From assembly GCA_015069065.1 (NCBI GenBank), contig SVJI01000107.1, positions 1 through 5,247 of the forward strand: a DNA stretch of 5,247 bases, written 5' to 3'. The position numbers and the translations under genes are program-made. Source of the stretch: Oscillospiraceae bacterium. Lineage in GTDB: Bacteria > Bacillota > Clostridia > UMGS1883. Every line of letters starts with the position of its first letter. Position 1 is the stretch's first letter. This document shows positions 1-5,247 of the stretch, in pieces. Under the pieces are notes generated by a model. It ran no database searches. It had not been told where the DNA came from and was given only the letters and a program-made list of their open reading frames with translations.

Positions 1-1311
1 ACTGCAATGCGTGCCCGCGGTGCCCTTGTTACCGATATTGCTATCCTCGTGGTGGCTGCTGATGACGGTATCATGCCCCAGACAATAGAGGCTATCAACC
101 ACGCCAAGGCTGCTGAGGTAAGCATCATCGTGGCAATAAACAAGATAGATAAAGACGGCGCAAACCCCGACAGAGTTAAGCAGGAGCTTACAGAACACGG
201 TCTTGTTCCAGAGGAATGGGGCGGCGATGTTATCTGTGTAGAGGTAAGCGCAAAGCAGAAAATGAATATAGATTCTCTCCTTGAAATGGTACTCCTCACT
301 GCAGAAATGAAGGAACTTAAGGCAAATCCCAACCGCCATGCACGAGGTACTGTTATTGAAGCCAAGCTCGATAAGGGCCGTGGACCTGTTGCCACAGTTC
401 TGGTACAGAACGGAACACTCAAGCAGGGAGATATAATCGTTACAGGCACAGCAGTAGGCAGAGTAAGGGCGATGGTAGATGACCGCGGAAAGAAAATCAA
501 GGAAGCTATCCCGTCCACACCTGTTGAAATTGTAGGACTCAGCGAAACTCCTGAGGGCGGTGACCCGTTCTACGTAGTAGATGACGAGCGTGCTGCACGT
601 AACGTTGTTGAAATGAGAAAGCAGAAAATCAAGGATGAGGCTAATAAGGCAAGACAGCGTGTAAATCTTGATGACCTGTTCAGCCAGATTCAGCAGGGTG
701 ATGTTAAGGACCTTAACATCATTGTTAAGGCGGACGTTCAGGGCAGCGTGGAGGCAGTAAGACAGAGTCTTGAAAAGCTCTCCAACGAAGAAGTCCGCGT
801 ACGTGTTATCCACGGCGGTGTTGGTGCTATTACTGAAAGCGACGTAACACTGGCTTCTGCGTCAAACGCTATTATCGTAGGCTTTAATGTACGCCCCGAT
901 GTCGGCGGCAGAAACGCAGCTGAGCTTAACAAGGTAGATATGAGAATGTACCGTGTTATTTATGAAGCTATTGAAGAAATAGAAGCTGCCATGAGAGGTA
1001 TGCTGGCGCCCACCTTCCGCGAGGCTGTTATCGGACATGCAGAAATCCGCCAGACCTTTAAGGTAAGCGGTGTAGGAACTATCGGCGGATGTTATGTTAC
1101 AGACGGTAAAATCCAGCGTAACTGCAGTGTTCGTATAGTTCGTGACGGTATCGTAATTCATGAGGGCGAGCTTGATTCACTCAAGCGCTTCAAGGATGAT
1201 GTTAAAGAGGTTTCAAGCGGTTACGAATGTGGTATGGGCTTTGTACGCTTCAACGACATCAAAGAGGGCGACACCGTAGAATGTTTTATTATGGAAGAAG
1301 TTAAACGCTGA
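1..1311 (+). CDS. infB: Translation initiation factor IF-2, C-terminal part (5' end cut by window)
   Basis: IF-2 is the cytosolic GTPase that brings fMet-tRNA to the 30S P site and promotes 50S joining. The reading frame is open from base 1, giving 436 residues with no start in the window. The first residues (TAMRARG) are those that normally follow DTPGHEAF, so the N-terminal region, P-loop and switch I lie upstream. Visible in order, with window residue numbers: the G-domain end with NKID at 47-50 and SAK at 83-85; a beta-barrel domain 2 from about 112 to 200 (starting near RHARGTV); the IF-2 C1 domain from about 236 (VKADVQGSVEAV at 241 onward); and the C2 domain that binds fMet-tRNA, with GVGTIGGC at 357-364 and GYECGMGF near the end. 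The protein ends normally at TGA 1309-1311. The internal ATG at base 7 is not the real start. All parts seen look intact, and identification is near certain. Confidence 0.98.
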   Translation, partial: TAMRARGALVTDIAILVVAADDGIMPQTIEAINHAKAAEVSIIVAINKIDKDGANPDRVKQELTEHGLVPEEWGGDVICVEVSAKQKMNIDSLLEMVLLTAEMKELKANPNRHARGTVIEAKLDKGRGPVATVLVQNGTLKQGDIIVTGTAVGRVRAMVDDRGKKIKEAIPSTPVEIVGLSETPEGGDPFYVVDDERAARNVVEMRKQKIKDEANKARQRVNLDDLFSQIQQGDVKDLNIIVKADVQGSVEAVRQSLEKLSNEEVRVRVIHGGVGAITESDVTLASASNAIIVGFNVRPDVGGRNAAELNKVDMRMYRVIYEAIEEIEAAMRGMLAPTFREAVIGHAEIRQTFKVSGVGTIGGCYVTDGKIQRNCSVRIVRDGIVIHEGELDSLKRFKDDVKEVSSGYECGMGFVRFNDIKEGDTVECFIMEEVKR

Positions 1312-1325
1312 GGCAGTGTCTCAGC
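1307..1325 (+). other. Short hairpin over the infB stop codon
   Basis: GCTGAGGC (1307-1314) can pair with GTCTCAGC (1318-1325) around the 3-base loop AGT, giving 8 pairs with one G-U wobble. The infB TGA stop (1309-1311) lies in the left arm. No T run follows, so this is not an intrinsic terminator. A terminating ribosome would cover it. It may be chance, or it may protect or mark the 3' end of infB mRNA. Confidence 0.35.
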
Positions 1326-1356
1326 CGGAAAGAGAATAACTACCAGAAACACAGAC

Positions 1357-1397
1357 AAAATAAGTAAATGAGAGGAAACCCTCATTTACTTATTTTT
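1357..1397 (+). terminator. AT-rich stem-loop with T run between infB and rbfA (terminator or attenuator candidate)
   Basis: The left arm AAAATAAGTAAATGAG (1357-1372) is perfectly complementary to the right arm CTCATTTACTTATTTT (1381-1396), giving 16 pairs. Two more G-C pairs (1374-1375 with 1379-1380) can form past a bulged A at 1373, leaving an AAA loop. A T run (1393-1397) ends the structure, but most of it belongs to the stem. The stem is poor in GC, so termination strength is uncertain. Because the A run mirrors the T run, the structure is roughly symmetrical on both strands. It lies inside an otherwise tightly packed gene cluster with no clear promoter between it and rbfA, so partial termination with read-through, or an mRNA processing or stability element, is more likely than a full stop. 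The right arm ends 6 bases before the rbfA ribosome binding site and does not cover it. Confidence 0.6.
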
Positions 1398-1402
1398 GAA
1401 AG

Positions 1403-1407
1403 AAGGG
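1403..1407 (+). promoter_or_regulatory. Ribosome binding site of rbfA (decides the start)
   Basis: AAGGG lies 7 bases before the ATG at 1415. A second ATG at 1410-1412 is only 2 bases from it and opens a frame that stops after 14 codons, so 1415 is the supported start. The site is weaker than the GAAAGGAG sites before the DHH gene and the patatin gene. Confidence 0.7.
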
Positions 1408-1414
1408 AAATGCT

Positions 1415-1762
1415 ATGTCTTTTAAAAGAACAGACAGAATATCTGAAGAAATAAAAAAGGAATTAAGCTCCGTAATACGTGAGCTTAAGGACCCCAGAAT
1501 CCCCATGATGACCAGTGTAGTCAGTGTCAATGTTACAAACGACCTCCGCTACGCAAAGGCATATATAAGTGTCATGGGAACAGACGAGGAAAAAAAGGGC
1601 GCTATAAAGGCACTTACCGCTGCCGCAGGCTTTATCCGCAGAGAAATAGGCGGCAGAATAAAGCTGCGCTGTGTGCCCGAATTTTCTTTTGTGGAGGACA
1701 CCTCTATTGAATACGGTGCCCACATAAACAAGCTTTTGCATGATATAGGAAGCAACGAATAA
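1415..1762 (+). CDS. rbfA: Ribosome-binding factor A
   Basis: RbfA is a small cytosolic KH-fold protein that binds the free 30S subunit and helps late 16S rRNA processing and maturation, with a known role in cold adaptation in E. coli. The product is 115 residues, the usual length. The N-terminal helix RTDRISEEIKKEL (5-17) and the LKDPRI segment (24-29) are characteristic. AKAYISVMG (47-55) is the typical central strand. AAG at 70-72 matches the family's interrupted KH helix-kink-helix signature, and GFIRREIG (72-79) followed by LRCVPEFSF (84-92) is the usual C-terminal part. It follows infB after a 103-base gap containing a hairpin, and precedes the DHH gene by 16 bases. The infB-rbfA pairing is widely conserved and agrees with the call. 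Nothing appears truncated. Confidence 0.96.
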   Translation: MSFKRTDRISEEIKKELSSVIRELKDPRIPMMTSVVSVNVTNDLRYAKAYISVMGTDEEKKGAIKALTAAAGFIRREIGGRIKLRCVPEFSFVEDTSIEYGAHINKLLHDIGSNE

Positions 1763-1770
1763 GAAAGGAG
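1763..1770 (+). promoter_or_regulatory. Strong ribosome binding site of the DHH phosphoesterase gene
   Basis: GAAAGGAG begins immediately after the rbfA TAA stop and sits 8 bases before the ATG at 1779. This fixes the start at 1779 rather than at the in-frame ATG at 1794 (Met6). The same octamer precedes the patatin gene at 4493-4500. Confidence 0.8.
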
Positions 1771-1778
1771 CCTCAACA

Positions 1779-2732
1779 ATGCAACACAAAGTAATGGAGC
1801 ATTTGACCTCCCGCAGTTCCGTAGCTATTTTTGTTCATGTAAATCCCGATTGGGACTGTATAGGCAGCGCATTTGCACTGAGAAACGCGCTGCGCAGTGC
1901 AGGAATAAAATCTGATATTTTCACTGATGAGCCTTTGAACCGTCACCTGAGTATTCTTGAAACTGACGTTGTTTGCTATACTCCTGATGCGGTGGCACCT
2001 GCGTATCAGTGTTACTGTGCAGTTGACGTCGGCACTCCTGACAGGATGGGTGAATGGGGCAGATTCTTCACACAGAACCCTGATACCGTTTGTATCGACC
2101 ATCACCATCTGCCGCAAATCGTCACTGCCGTAAACTATATTGAGCCGTCCCGCAGTGCAACAGGAGAGCTTATATACGAGCTTATTGCTTCGTCGGACAT
2201 ATGTCTTACGCGCGAAATTGCAAGTTATCTTTACTGTGCAATTTCCTCCGACACAGGCTCTTTCCAGTATGCGTCTGTTAACAGACGGACATATGAAATT
2301 CTGATAGCACTGACAGACACAGGAATAAATACAACTTATCTGTGCAGTATGCTTTATGAGAGAAATACCCTCACTCAGCTTCAGCTTAAGGCAGAGGCTA
2401 TAAACTCCATACAGCTTTTTTCAGGCGGCAGGATTGCCACTGCAAAGCTTACAAATGAAGTCATCGAAAAGTATGGTGCAACGAAATCTGACGCTGATGC
2501 TTTGGCACAGCTTCCCAGAAGCATTGACGGCGTTATGATGAGCGCATTTTTAAAGGAGCTTCCCGACGGAAGCATCCGTGTAAATCTGCGTAGTCTGGGG
2601 GACTACAACATTGAACCGATTGCCAGAAAATTCGGCGGTGGCGGACACAGAAAAGCTGCGGGCTGCACCTTTAATAACATTACCCTTGAGGAAGCTGAAA
2701 AGCAGCTTGTACAGGAGATGGAGAAGCTATGA
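1779..2732 (+). CDS. nrnA: DHH-DHHA1 phosphoesterase, NrnA-like (oligoribonuclease / pAp phosphatase)
   Basis: Stand-alone DHH-DHHA1 proteins of this type hydrolyse very short RNAs (nanoRNA) and often 3'-phosphoadenosine 5'-phosphate; some relatives (DhhP/Pde2) cleave pApA or c-di-AMP. The product is 317 residues, the usual size. Metal-binding DHH motifs are all visible: HVNPDWDCIGS (His20, Asp24, Asp26), AVDVGTPDR (Asp83), DHH at 107-109, and SSDTGSFQY (Asp158). The C-terminal DHHA1 substrate-binding part has NLRS ending at residue 272 and GGGGHRKAAG at 286-295. There are no membrane segments, PAS or GGDEF domains, so it is not GdpP. Residues 25 and 27 are Trp and Cys where Gly and Ala are common (DGDA); the metal ligands are kept. 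Position between rbfA and truB is typical of Firmicutes. The stop overlaps the truB start (ATGA, 2729-2732), suggesting translational coupling. Family is certain; the exact substrate is inferred. Confidence 0.92.
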   Translation: MQHKVMEHLTSRSSVAIFVHVNPDWDCIGSAFALRNALRSAGIKSDIFTDEPLNRHLSILETDVVCYTPDAVAPAYQCYCAVDVGTPDRMGEWGRFFTQNPDTVCIDHHHLPQIVTAVNYIEPSRSATGELIYELIASSDICLTREIASYLYCAISSDTGSFQYASVNRRTYEILIALTDTGINTTYLCSMLYERNTLTQLQLKAEAINSIQLFSGGRIATAKLTNEVIEKYGATKSDADALAQLPRSIDGVMMSAFLKELPDGSIRVNLRSLGDYNIEPIARKFGGGGHRKAAGCTFNNITLEEAEKQLVQEMEKL

Positions 2733-3622
2733 ACGAATACTGCGGAATTATAATTTTGAATAAGCCTGTGGGGATTTCCTCGCATAAATGTGTGGGCATA
2801 GTAAGGCGTGCGCTCGATATGAAAAAGGTAGGACACACAGGCACCCTCGACCCTGATGCAAGCGGTGTTCTTCCTATCTTAACAGGTCCTGCTACCAGAG
2901 CATCGGATTTTCTTACAACAGAGGATAAGCGTTACCGCGCAAAGATACTTTTGGGTACTATAACCGATACTCTTGATTTATCAGGCGAGGTACTTGAAAA
3001 AAGGGATGTCAATGTTACAGAGGCTGACATTCATAATGTTATAGGTCAATTTATAGGCGATATTAAACAAATACCTCCTATGTACAGTGCCATTCAGCTT
3101 AACGGACAGCGTCTTTACCATCTGGCACGGCAAGGAATCGAGGTTGAGCGACAGGCGCGTGATATCACTGTATTTTCAATTGATATCGTATCTATATCCC
3201 TCCCCTATCTTACAATAGATGTACACTGCAGTAAGGGCACATACATCCGTACCCTCGCCTCAGATATAGGGGATGCGTTAGGCTGCGGCGGCTGTATAAG
3301 CGAGTTATGCAGAACTGCGTCAGGTATTTTCACAATAGAAAATTCAATCACACCTGAAGAGCTTCAAGTCCTCTCCGAAAATGGTGAGGCTCAAAAAGCC
3401 ATTCTCCCATTAGATACTTTTTTCACGAATTATGAGTCCATTTATCTGGATAAAAAACGTGCAGACCGTGTAAAAAACGGGGTACCCATTTACTACCGCG
3501 GAAAAGAGCAGGGAAAGCTCTATAGAATTTATGACGAGCAGGGAAATTTTATCGCTCTTTCACAAGCTGATATAACAGACGGCAGGGAATGTCTTAAACT
3601 GATAAAGGGGTTTTATAAATGA
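2729..3622 (+). CDS. truB: tRNA pseudouridine(55) synthase
   Basis: TruB converts uridine 55 in the T-loop of tRNAs to pseudouridine and also acts as a tRNA folding chaperone; it is cytosolic. The 297-residue length fits the family. The N-terminal strand GIIILNKPVGISSH (6-19) is followed by the catalytic motif GHTGTLDPDASGVLP (35-49), whose Asp41 is the expected nucleophile. KRYRAKILLG (67-76) contains the conserved Tyr69, followed by TDTLD (79-83). PPMYSAIQLNGQRLY (116-130) and CSKGTYIRTLASDIG (167-181) are the other family signatures. The last 75 or so residues form the expected small PUA-like C-terminal domain (YLDKKRADRVKNG and onward). The start overlaps the preceding stop by ATGA; AGGAG (2713-2717) or GGAG (2720-2723) can serve as its binding site within the end of the upstream gene. 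Its own stop overlaps ribF. All key residues are present. Confidence 0.97.
   Translation: MNEYCGIIILNKPVGISSHKCVGIVRRALDMKKVGHTGTLDPDASGVLPILTGPATRASDFLTTEDKRYRAKILLGTITDTLDLSGEVLEKRDVNVTEADIHNVIGQFIGDIKQIPPMYSAIQLNGQRLYHLARQGIEVERQARDITVFSIDIVSISLPYLTIDVHCSKGTYIRTLASDIGDALGCGGCISELCRTASGIFTIENSITPEELQVLSENGEAQKAILPLDTFFTNYESIYLDKKRADRVKNGVPIYYRGKEQGKLYRIYDEQGNFIALSQADITDGRECLKLIKGFYK
3604..3610 (+). promoter_or_regulatory. Ribosome binding site of ribF inside truB
   Basis: AAAGGGG lies within the last codons of truB, 8 bases before the ribF ATG at 3619. It supports that start even though the ATG overlaps the truB stop. Confidence 0.65.
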
Positions 3623-4488
3623 GCAATACACCGCACGCAATAGCGCTTGGTTTTTTTGACGGTGTACATATCGCACACAAAAAAATCATAGATGCTGCAG
3701 CAGAGTACGGAAAAACGAATAACATTCCTGCAATAGCACTGAGCTTCGACATATCTCCGCTTGAGATACTCTCCCCTAAAAGAGTAAAATATCTTACCAC
3801 ACTTAAAGAAAAAGAAGAGCTTATCTCTTCTTTAGGGGCAGCGGCGGAATTTCTGCCTCTAAGCAGAGATTTTCTTAATATGGGGGCAGAGGATTTTATA
3901 AAAAAAGTGCTGATAGAAAAATATAATGTCAAATATGCTGTCTGCGGCTATAATTATCGCTTTGGCAAAGGCGGAAGCGGTGATACCAGTATGCTTAGTG
4001 AGTACGGCAAAAAATACGGCTTTCAGGTAAAGGTTATGGATTGCGAAACAGCCTTGGGAGATGCCGTTTCATCAAGCCGTATCAGAAAGCTTATCGCAGA
4101 CGGAAATATTTCTGAGGCAAACAAGCTTTTAGGGAGAAACTTCTCTGTCACAGGAACAGTATGTGAGGGTAAGAAGCTGGGAAGAACACTGGGTTTTCCT
4201 ACTGCCAATGTATTCCCCTCTCATCTTACGGTAATCCCTAAAAACGGTGTGTATAAAACGAGGGTGTTTGCAGACGGAAAAAGCTACAACGCCATTACCA
4301 ACACAGGAACTAACCCCACTGTAGGCGGAGAAAGGCTGCGTACCGAAACATATATACCCCACGAAAGCTTAAACCTCTACGGAAAAGAAATCAAAATAGA
4401 ATTCATCGATTTTATCCGTGCAGAGAGAAAATTTGAATCTACGGATGATTTAAAAAAGCAAATTGAAACAGATTTGAAATTGCTATAA
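3619..4488 (+). CDS. ribF: Bifunctional riboflavin kinase / FMN adenylyltransferase (FAD synthetase)
   Basis: RibF phosphorylates riboflavin to FMN and then adenylylates FMN to FAD in the cytosol. The product is 289 residues, slightly short because the N-terminus begins only 10 residues before the first motif; the ATGA overlap and the binding site support this start. The nucleotidyltransferase domain shows GFFDGVHIAH (11-20, His17 and His20), VCGYNYRFGKGGSGD and SSSRIR (151-156). The riboflavin kinase domain starts near 179 with GTVCEGKKLGRTLGFPTAN (179-197), then PKNGVY, NPT at 232-234, and Glu243 in RTETYIP as the likely catalytic base, then LYGKEIKIEFIDFIR. The usual HxGH is HIAH here, with Ala19 replacing Gly; both histidines are kept. 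No FMN riboswitch can precede it because there is no leader; it is expressed with truB. The last codons overlap a possible promoter for the next gene. Both activities are expected, inferred from motifs. Confidence 0.95.
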   Translation: MSNTPHAIALGFFDGVHIAHKKIIDAAAEYGKTNNIPAIALSFDISPLEILSPKRVKYLTTLKEKEELISSLGAAAEFLPLSRDFLNMGAEDFIKKVLIEKYNVKYAVCGYNYRFGKGGSGDTSMLSEYGKKYGFQVKVMDCETALGDAVSSSRIRKLIADGNISEANKLLGRNFSVTGTVCEGKKLGRTLGFPTANVFPSHLTVIPKNGVYKTRVFADGKSYNAITNTGTNPTVGGERLRTETYIPHESLNLYGKEIKIEFIDFIRAERKFESTDDLKKQIETDLKLL

Positions 4489-4489
4489 T
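4463..4489 (+). promoter_or_regulatory. Possible extended -10 promoter for the patatin gene
   Basis: TGCTATAAT (4481-4489) is a perfect extended -10 element (TGn plus TATAAT) spanning the ribF stop. A TTGAAA at 4463-4468 is a fair -35 but with a short 15-base spacer. Initiation about 7 bases downstream (near 4496) would give a leader of about 14 bases keeping only AGGAG of the binding site. It may be chance in an AT-rich gene end. Confidence 0.3.
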
Positions 4490-4492
4490 TGC

Positions 4493-4500
4493 GAAAGGAG
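4493..4500 (+). promoter_or_regulatory. Strong ribosome binding site of the patatin-like gene
   Basis: GAAAGGAG lies 9 bases before the ATG at 4510 and 4 bases after the ribF stop. It fixes the start of the patatin-like gene, whose first motif begins only 8 residues in. Confidence 0.75.
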
Positions 4501-4509
4501 TATCAGACC

Positions 4510-5247
4510 ATGAAAACAAGTCTTGTCCTCGAGGGCGGTGCAAGCCGCGGCTACTTTACCGTAGGCGCTCTTGATGCCCTGCTGGATTTAGGTGTAAAGG
4601 CAGATTATGTGATAGGAACATCAGCAGGTATTGCCAATGGTATATCCTATGTCTCAGGTCAGCGCGGAAGAGGACTTGAAATAGGTCTTAAATATCTTCC
4701 TGACAAACGTTATATGGGATTTCATCACTTGCTTAATCCCTTAAAGCGAGAGTATTACAATACAGATTTCGTTTTCGACGAGCTTCCCAATAAGCTCATC
4801 CCCTTTGATTACGAAGCATATAATAACTCCGGATGCACGGTTATTGCAGCACTTACAAACCTTGAAACAGGAGAGTGTGAATATCATACAGTAAATGGTG
4901 AGGATAAAAAATGGCGCAGCATTGTTGCGAGCTGTGCTCTGCCACTTCTTTTCAAGCCTGTTAAAATTGGAAACTCTCTGTATATGGATGGCGGTATCAC
5001 TGATTCCGTTCCCATTCAGAAAGCTCTTGATGACGGTTGCGAAAAGCCGATTGTAATTATTACCCGGGAACGCTCCTACGTAAAAAAGGAGGAGGCTGCG
5101 CTGGGCATCAGCAGTTTTCTTTACAGGAAATATCCACGCTTTGCCGCTGCCCTTAAAGGACGCACCAAAAATTACAATGACACACACAAATATATGCTGC
5201 AGCTTGAAAAAGAGGGGAAAATTATACTTATTGCGCCGGAGATTGAT
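4510..5247 (+). CDS. Patatin-like phospholipase family protein (3' end cut by window)
   Basis: Patatin-like proteins are serine acyl hydrolases that cleave lipid esters with a Ser-Asp dyad. The frame is open for 246 codons to the last base with no stop. The N-terminus has the oxyanion-hole loop EGGASRG (8-14; GGG is commoner than GGA), followed by the nucleophile elbow GTSAG (36-40, Ser38). The dyad Asp is Asp160 in DGG (160-162), after YM and before ITDSVPI. The order and spacing, plus ISYVSGQRGRG after the elbow, resemble the bacterial YjjU-type subgroup rather than the shorter RssA type; members are usually near 280 residues or more, so perhaps 35 or more residues are missing. There is no signal peptide or membrane segment, so it is probably cytosolic or peripheral. 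It lies 21 bases after ribF on the same strand and is probably co-transcribed, though it may also have its own promoter. Its substrate is unknown. Family assignment is firm. Confidence 0.93.
   Translation, partial: MKTSLVLEGGASRGYFTVGALDALLDLGVKADYVIGTSAGIANGISYVSGQRGRGLEIGLKYLPDKRYMGFHHLLNPLKREYYNTDFVFDELPNKLIPFDYEAYNNSGCTVIAALTNLETGECEYHTVNGEDKKWRSIVASCALPLLFKPVKIGNSLYMDGGITDSVPIQKALDDGCEKPIVIITRERSYVKKEEAALGISSFLYRKYPRFAAALKGRTKNYNDTHKYMLQLEKEGKIILIAPEID

Noticed and set aside
7..9. ATG at base 7 as a start of a short IF-2 form
   Set aside because: The codons before it (Thr-Ala) are also IF-2 sequence, and the ATG falls within the conserved G-domain with no binding site visible. The gene is simply cut by the window edge.
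862..1161. Minus-strand open frame opposite infB
   Set aside because: It is antisense to the strongly conserved C-terminal domains of IF-2 and has no recognisable motif.
1410..1454. Short + strand frame starting at the ATG just before rbfA, as a possible leader peptide
   Set aside because: The ATG is only 2 bases from the binding site, the frame stops after 14 codons, and the rbfA ATG at 1415 has proper spacing. It is most likely incidental.
1463..2117. Overlapping minus-strand open frames opposite rbfA and the start of the DHH gene
   Set aside because: They are antisense to well-identified genes, have Cys- and Tyr-rich low-information translations and resemble no known family.
3580..3640. 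FMN riboswitch upstream of ribF
   Set aside because: ribF starts inside the truB stop codon, so there is no leader in which such an element could sit.
4741..5187. Open frame of 148 codons on the minus strand
   Set aside because: It lies wholly antisense to the patatin-like gene, shows no recognisable domain, and the + strand frame carries clear catalytic motifs. It is a coding shadow.
1..5247. Mobile elements, CRISPR arrays, tRNA or rRNA genes
   Set aside because: No transposase, integrase, regularly spaced repeats, terminal inverted repeats or RNA gene patterns were seen; nearly all of the window is conserved coding sequence on one strand.

Overview
This window is a housekeeping translation and cofactor gene cluster from a bacterium, most likely a member of the Bacillota, class Clostridia (a Ruminococcus/Oscillospiraceae-like gut or rumen lineage is my best guess). 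The basis is the gene order infB-rbfA-nrnA(DHH)-truB-ribF, which is typical of Firmicutes, together with strong purine-rich Shine-Dalgarno sites (GAAAGGAG), moderate GC content, and protein sequences that resemble clostridial family members. The genus is inference; no 16S or species-specific marker is present.

Layout: all six genes are on the + strand. Positions 1-1311 hold the C-terminal part of translation initiation factor IF-2; the window edge cuts the gene just after its GTPase DTPGH motif. Positions 1312-1414 are the only sizeable gap. They hold a long, nearly perfect AT-rich hairpin ending in a T run (1357-1397), and a smaller hairpin sits over the infB stop codon. rbfA (1415-1762) and a DHH-DHHA1 phosphoesterase of the NrnA type (1779-2732) follow closely. 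truB (2729-3622) and ribF (3619-4488) each start inside the stop codon of the preceding gene (ATGA overlaps). A patatin-like phospholipase gene starts at 4510 and runs off the right edge. No stretch of more than about 300 bases lacks a gene.

How the genes work together: IF-2 places initiator fMet-tRNA on the ribosome, RbfA matures the 30S subunit in the cold or during biogenesis, TruB makes pseudouridine 55 in tRNA, and the NrnA-like enzyme clears very short RNA fragments and/or pAp or pApA. This is a coherent set for ribosome, tRNA and RNA turnover. RibF makes FMN and FAD and is a frequent passenger of this cluster. The patatin-like lipase is the one gene without an obvious link; in many Firmicutes rpsO lies after ribF instead.

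I did not find an undescribed system, mobile element, CRISPR array or RNA gene. The points most worth a second look are the intra-operon hairpin before rbfA, the patatin gene after ribF with a possible extended -10 promoter overlapping the ribF stop, and small departures from consensus in RibF and in the DHH protein.
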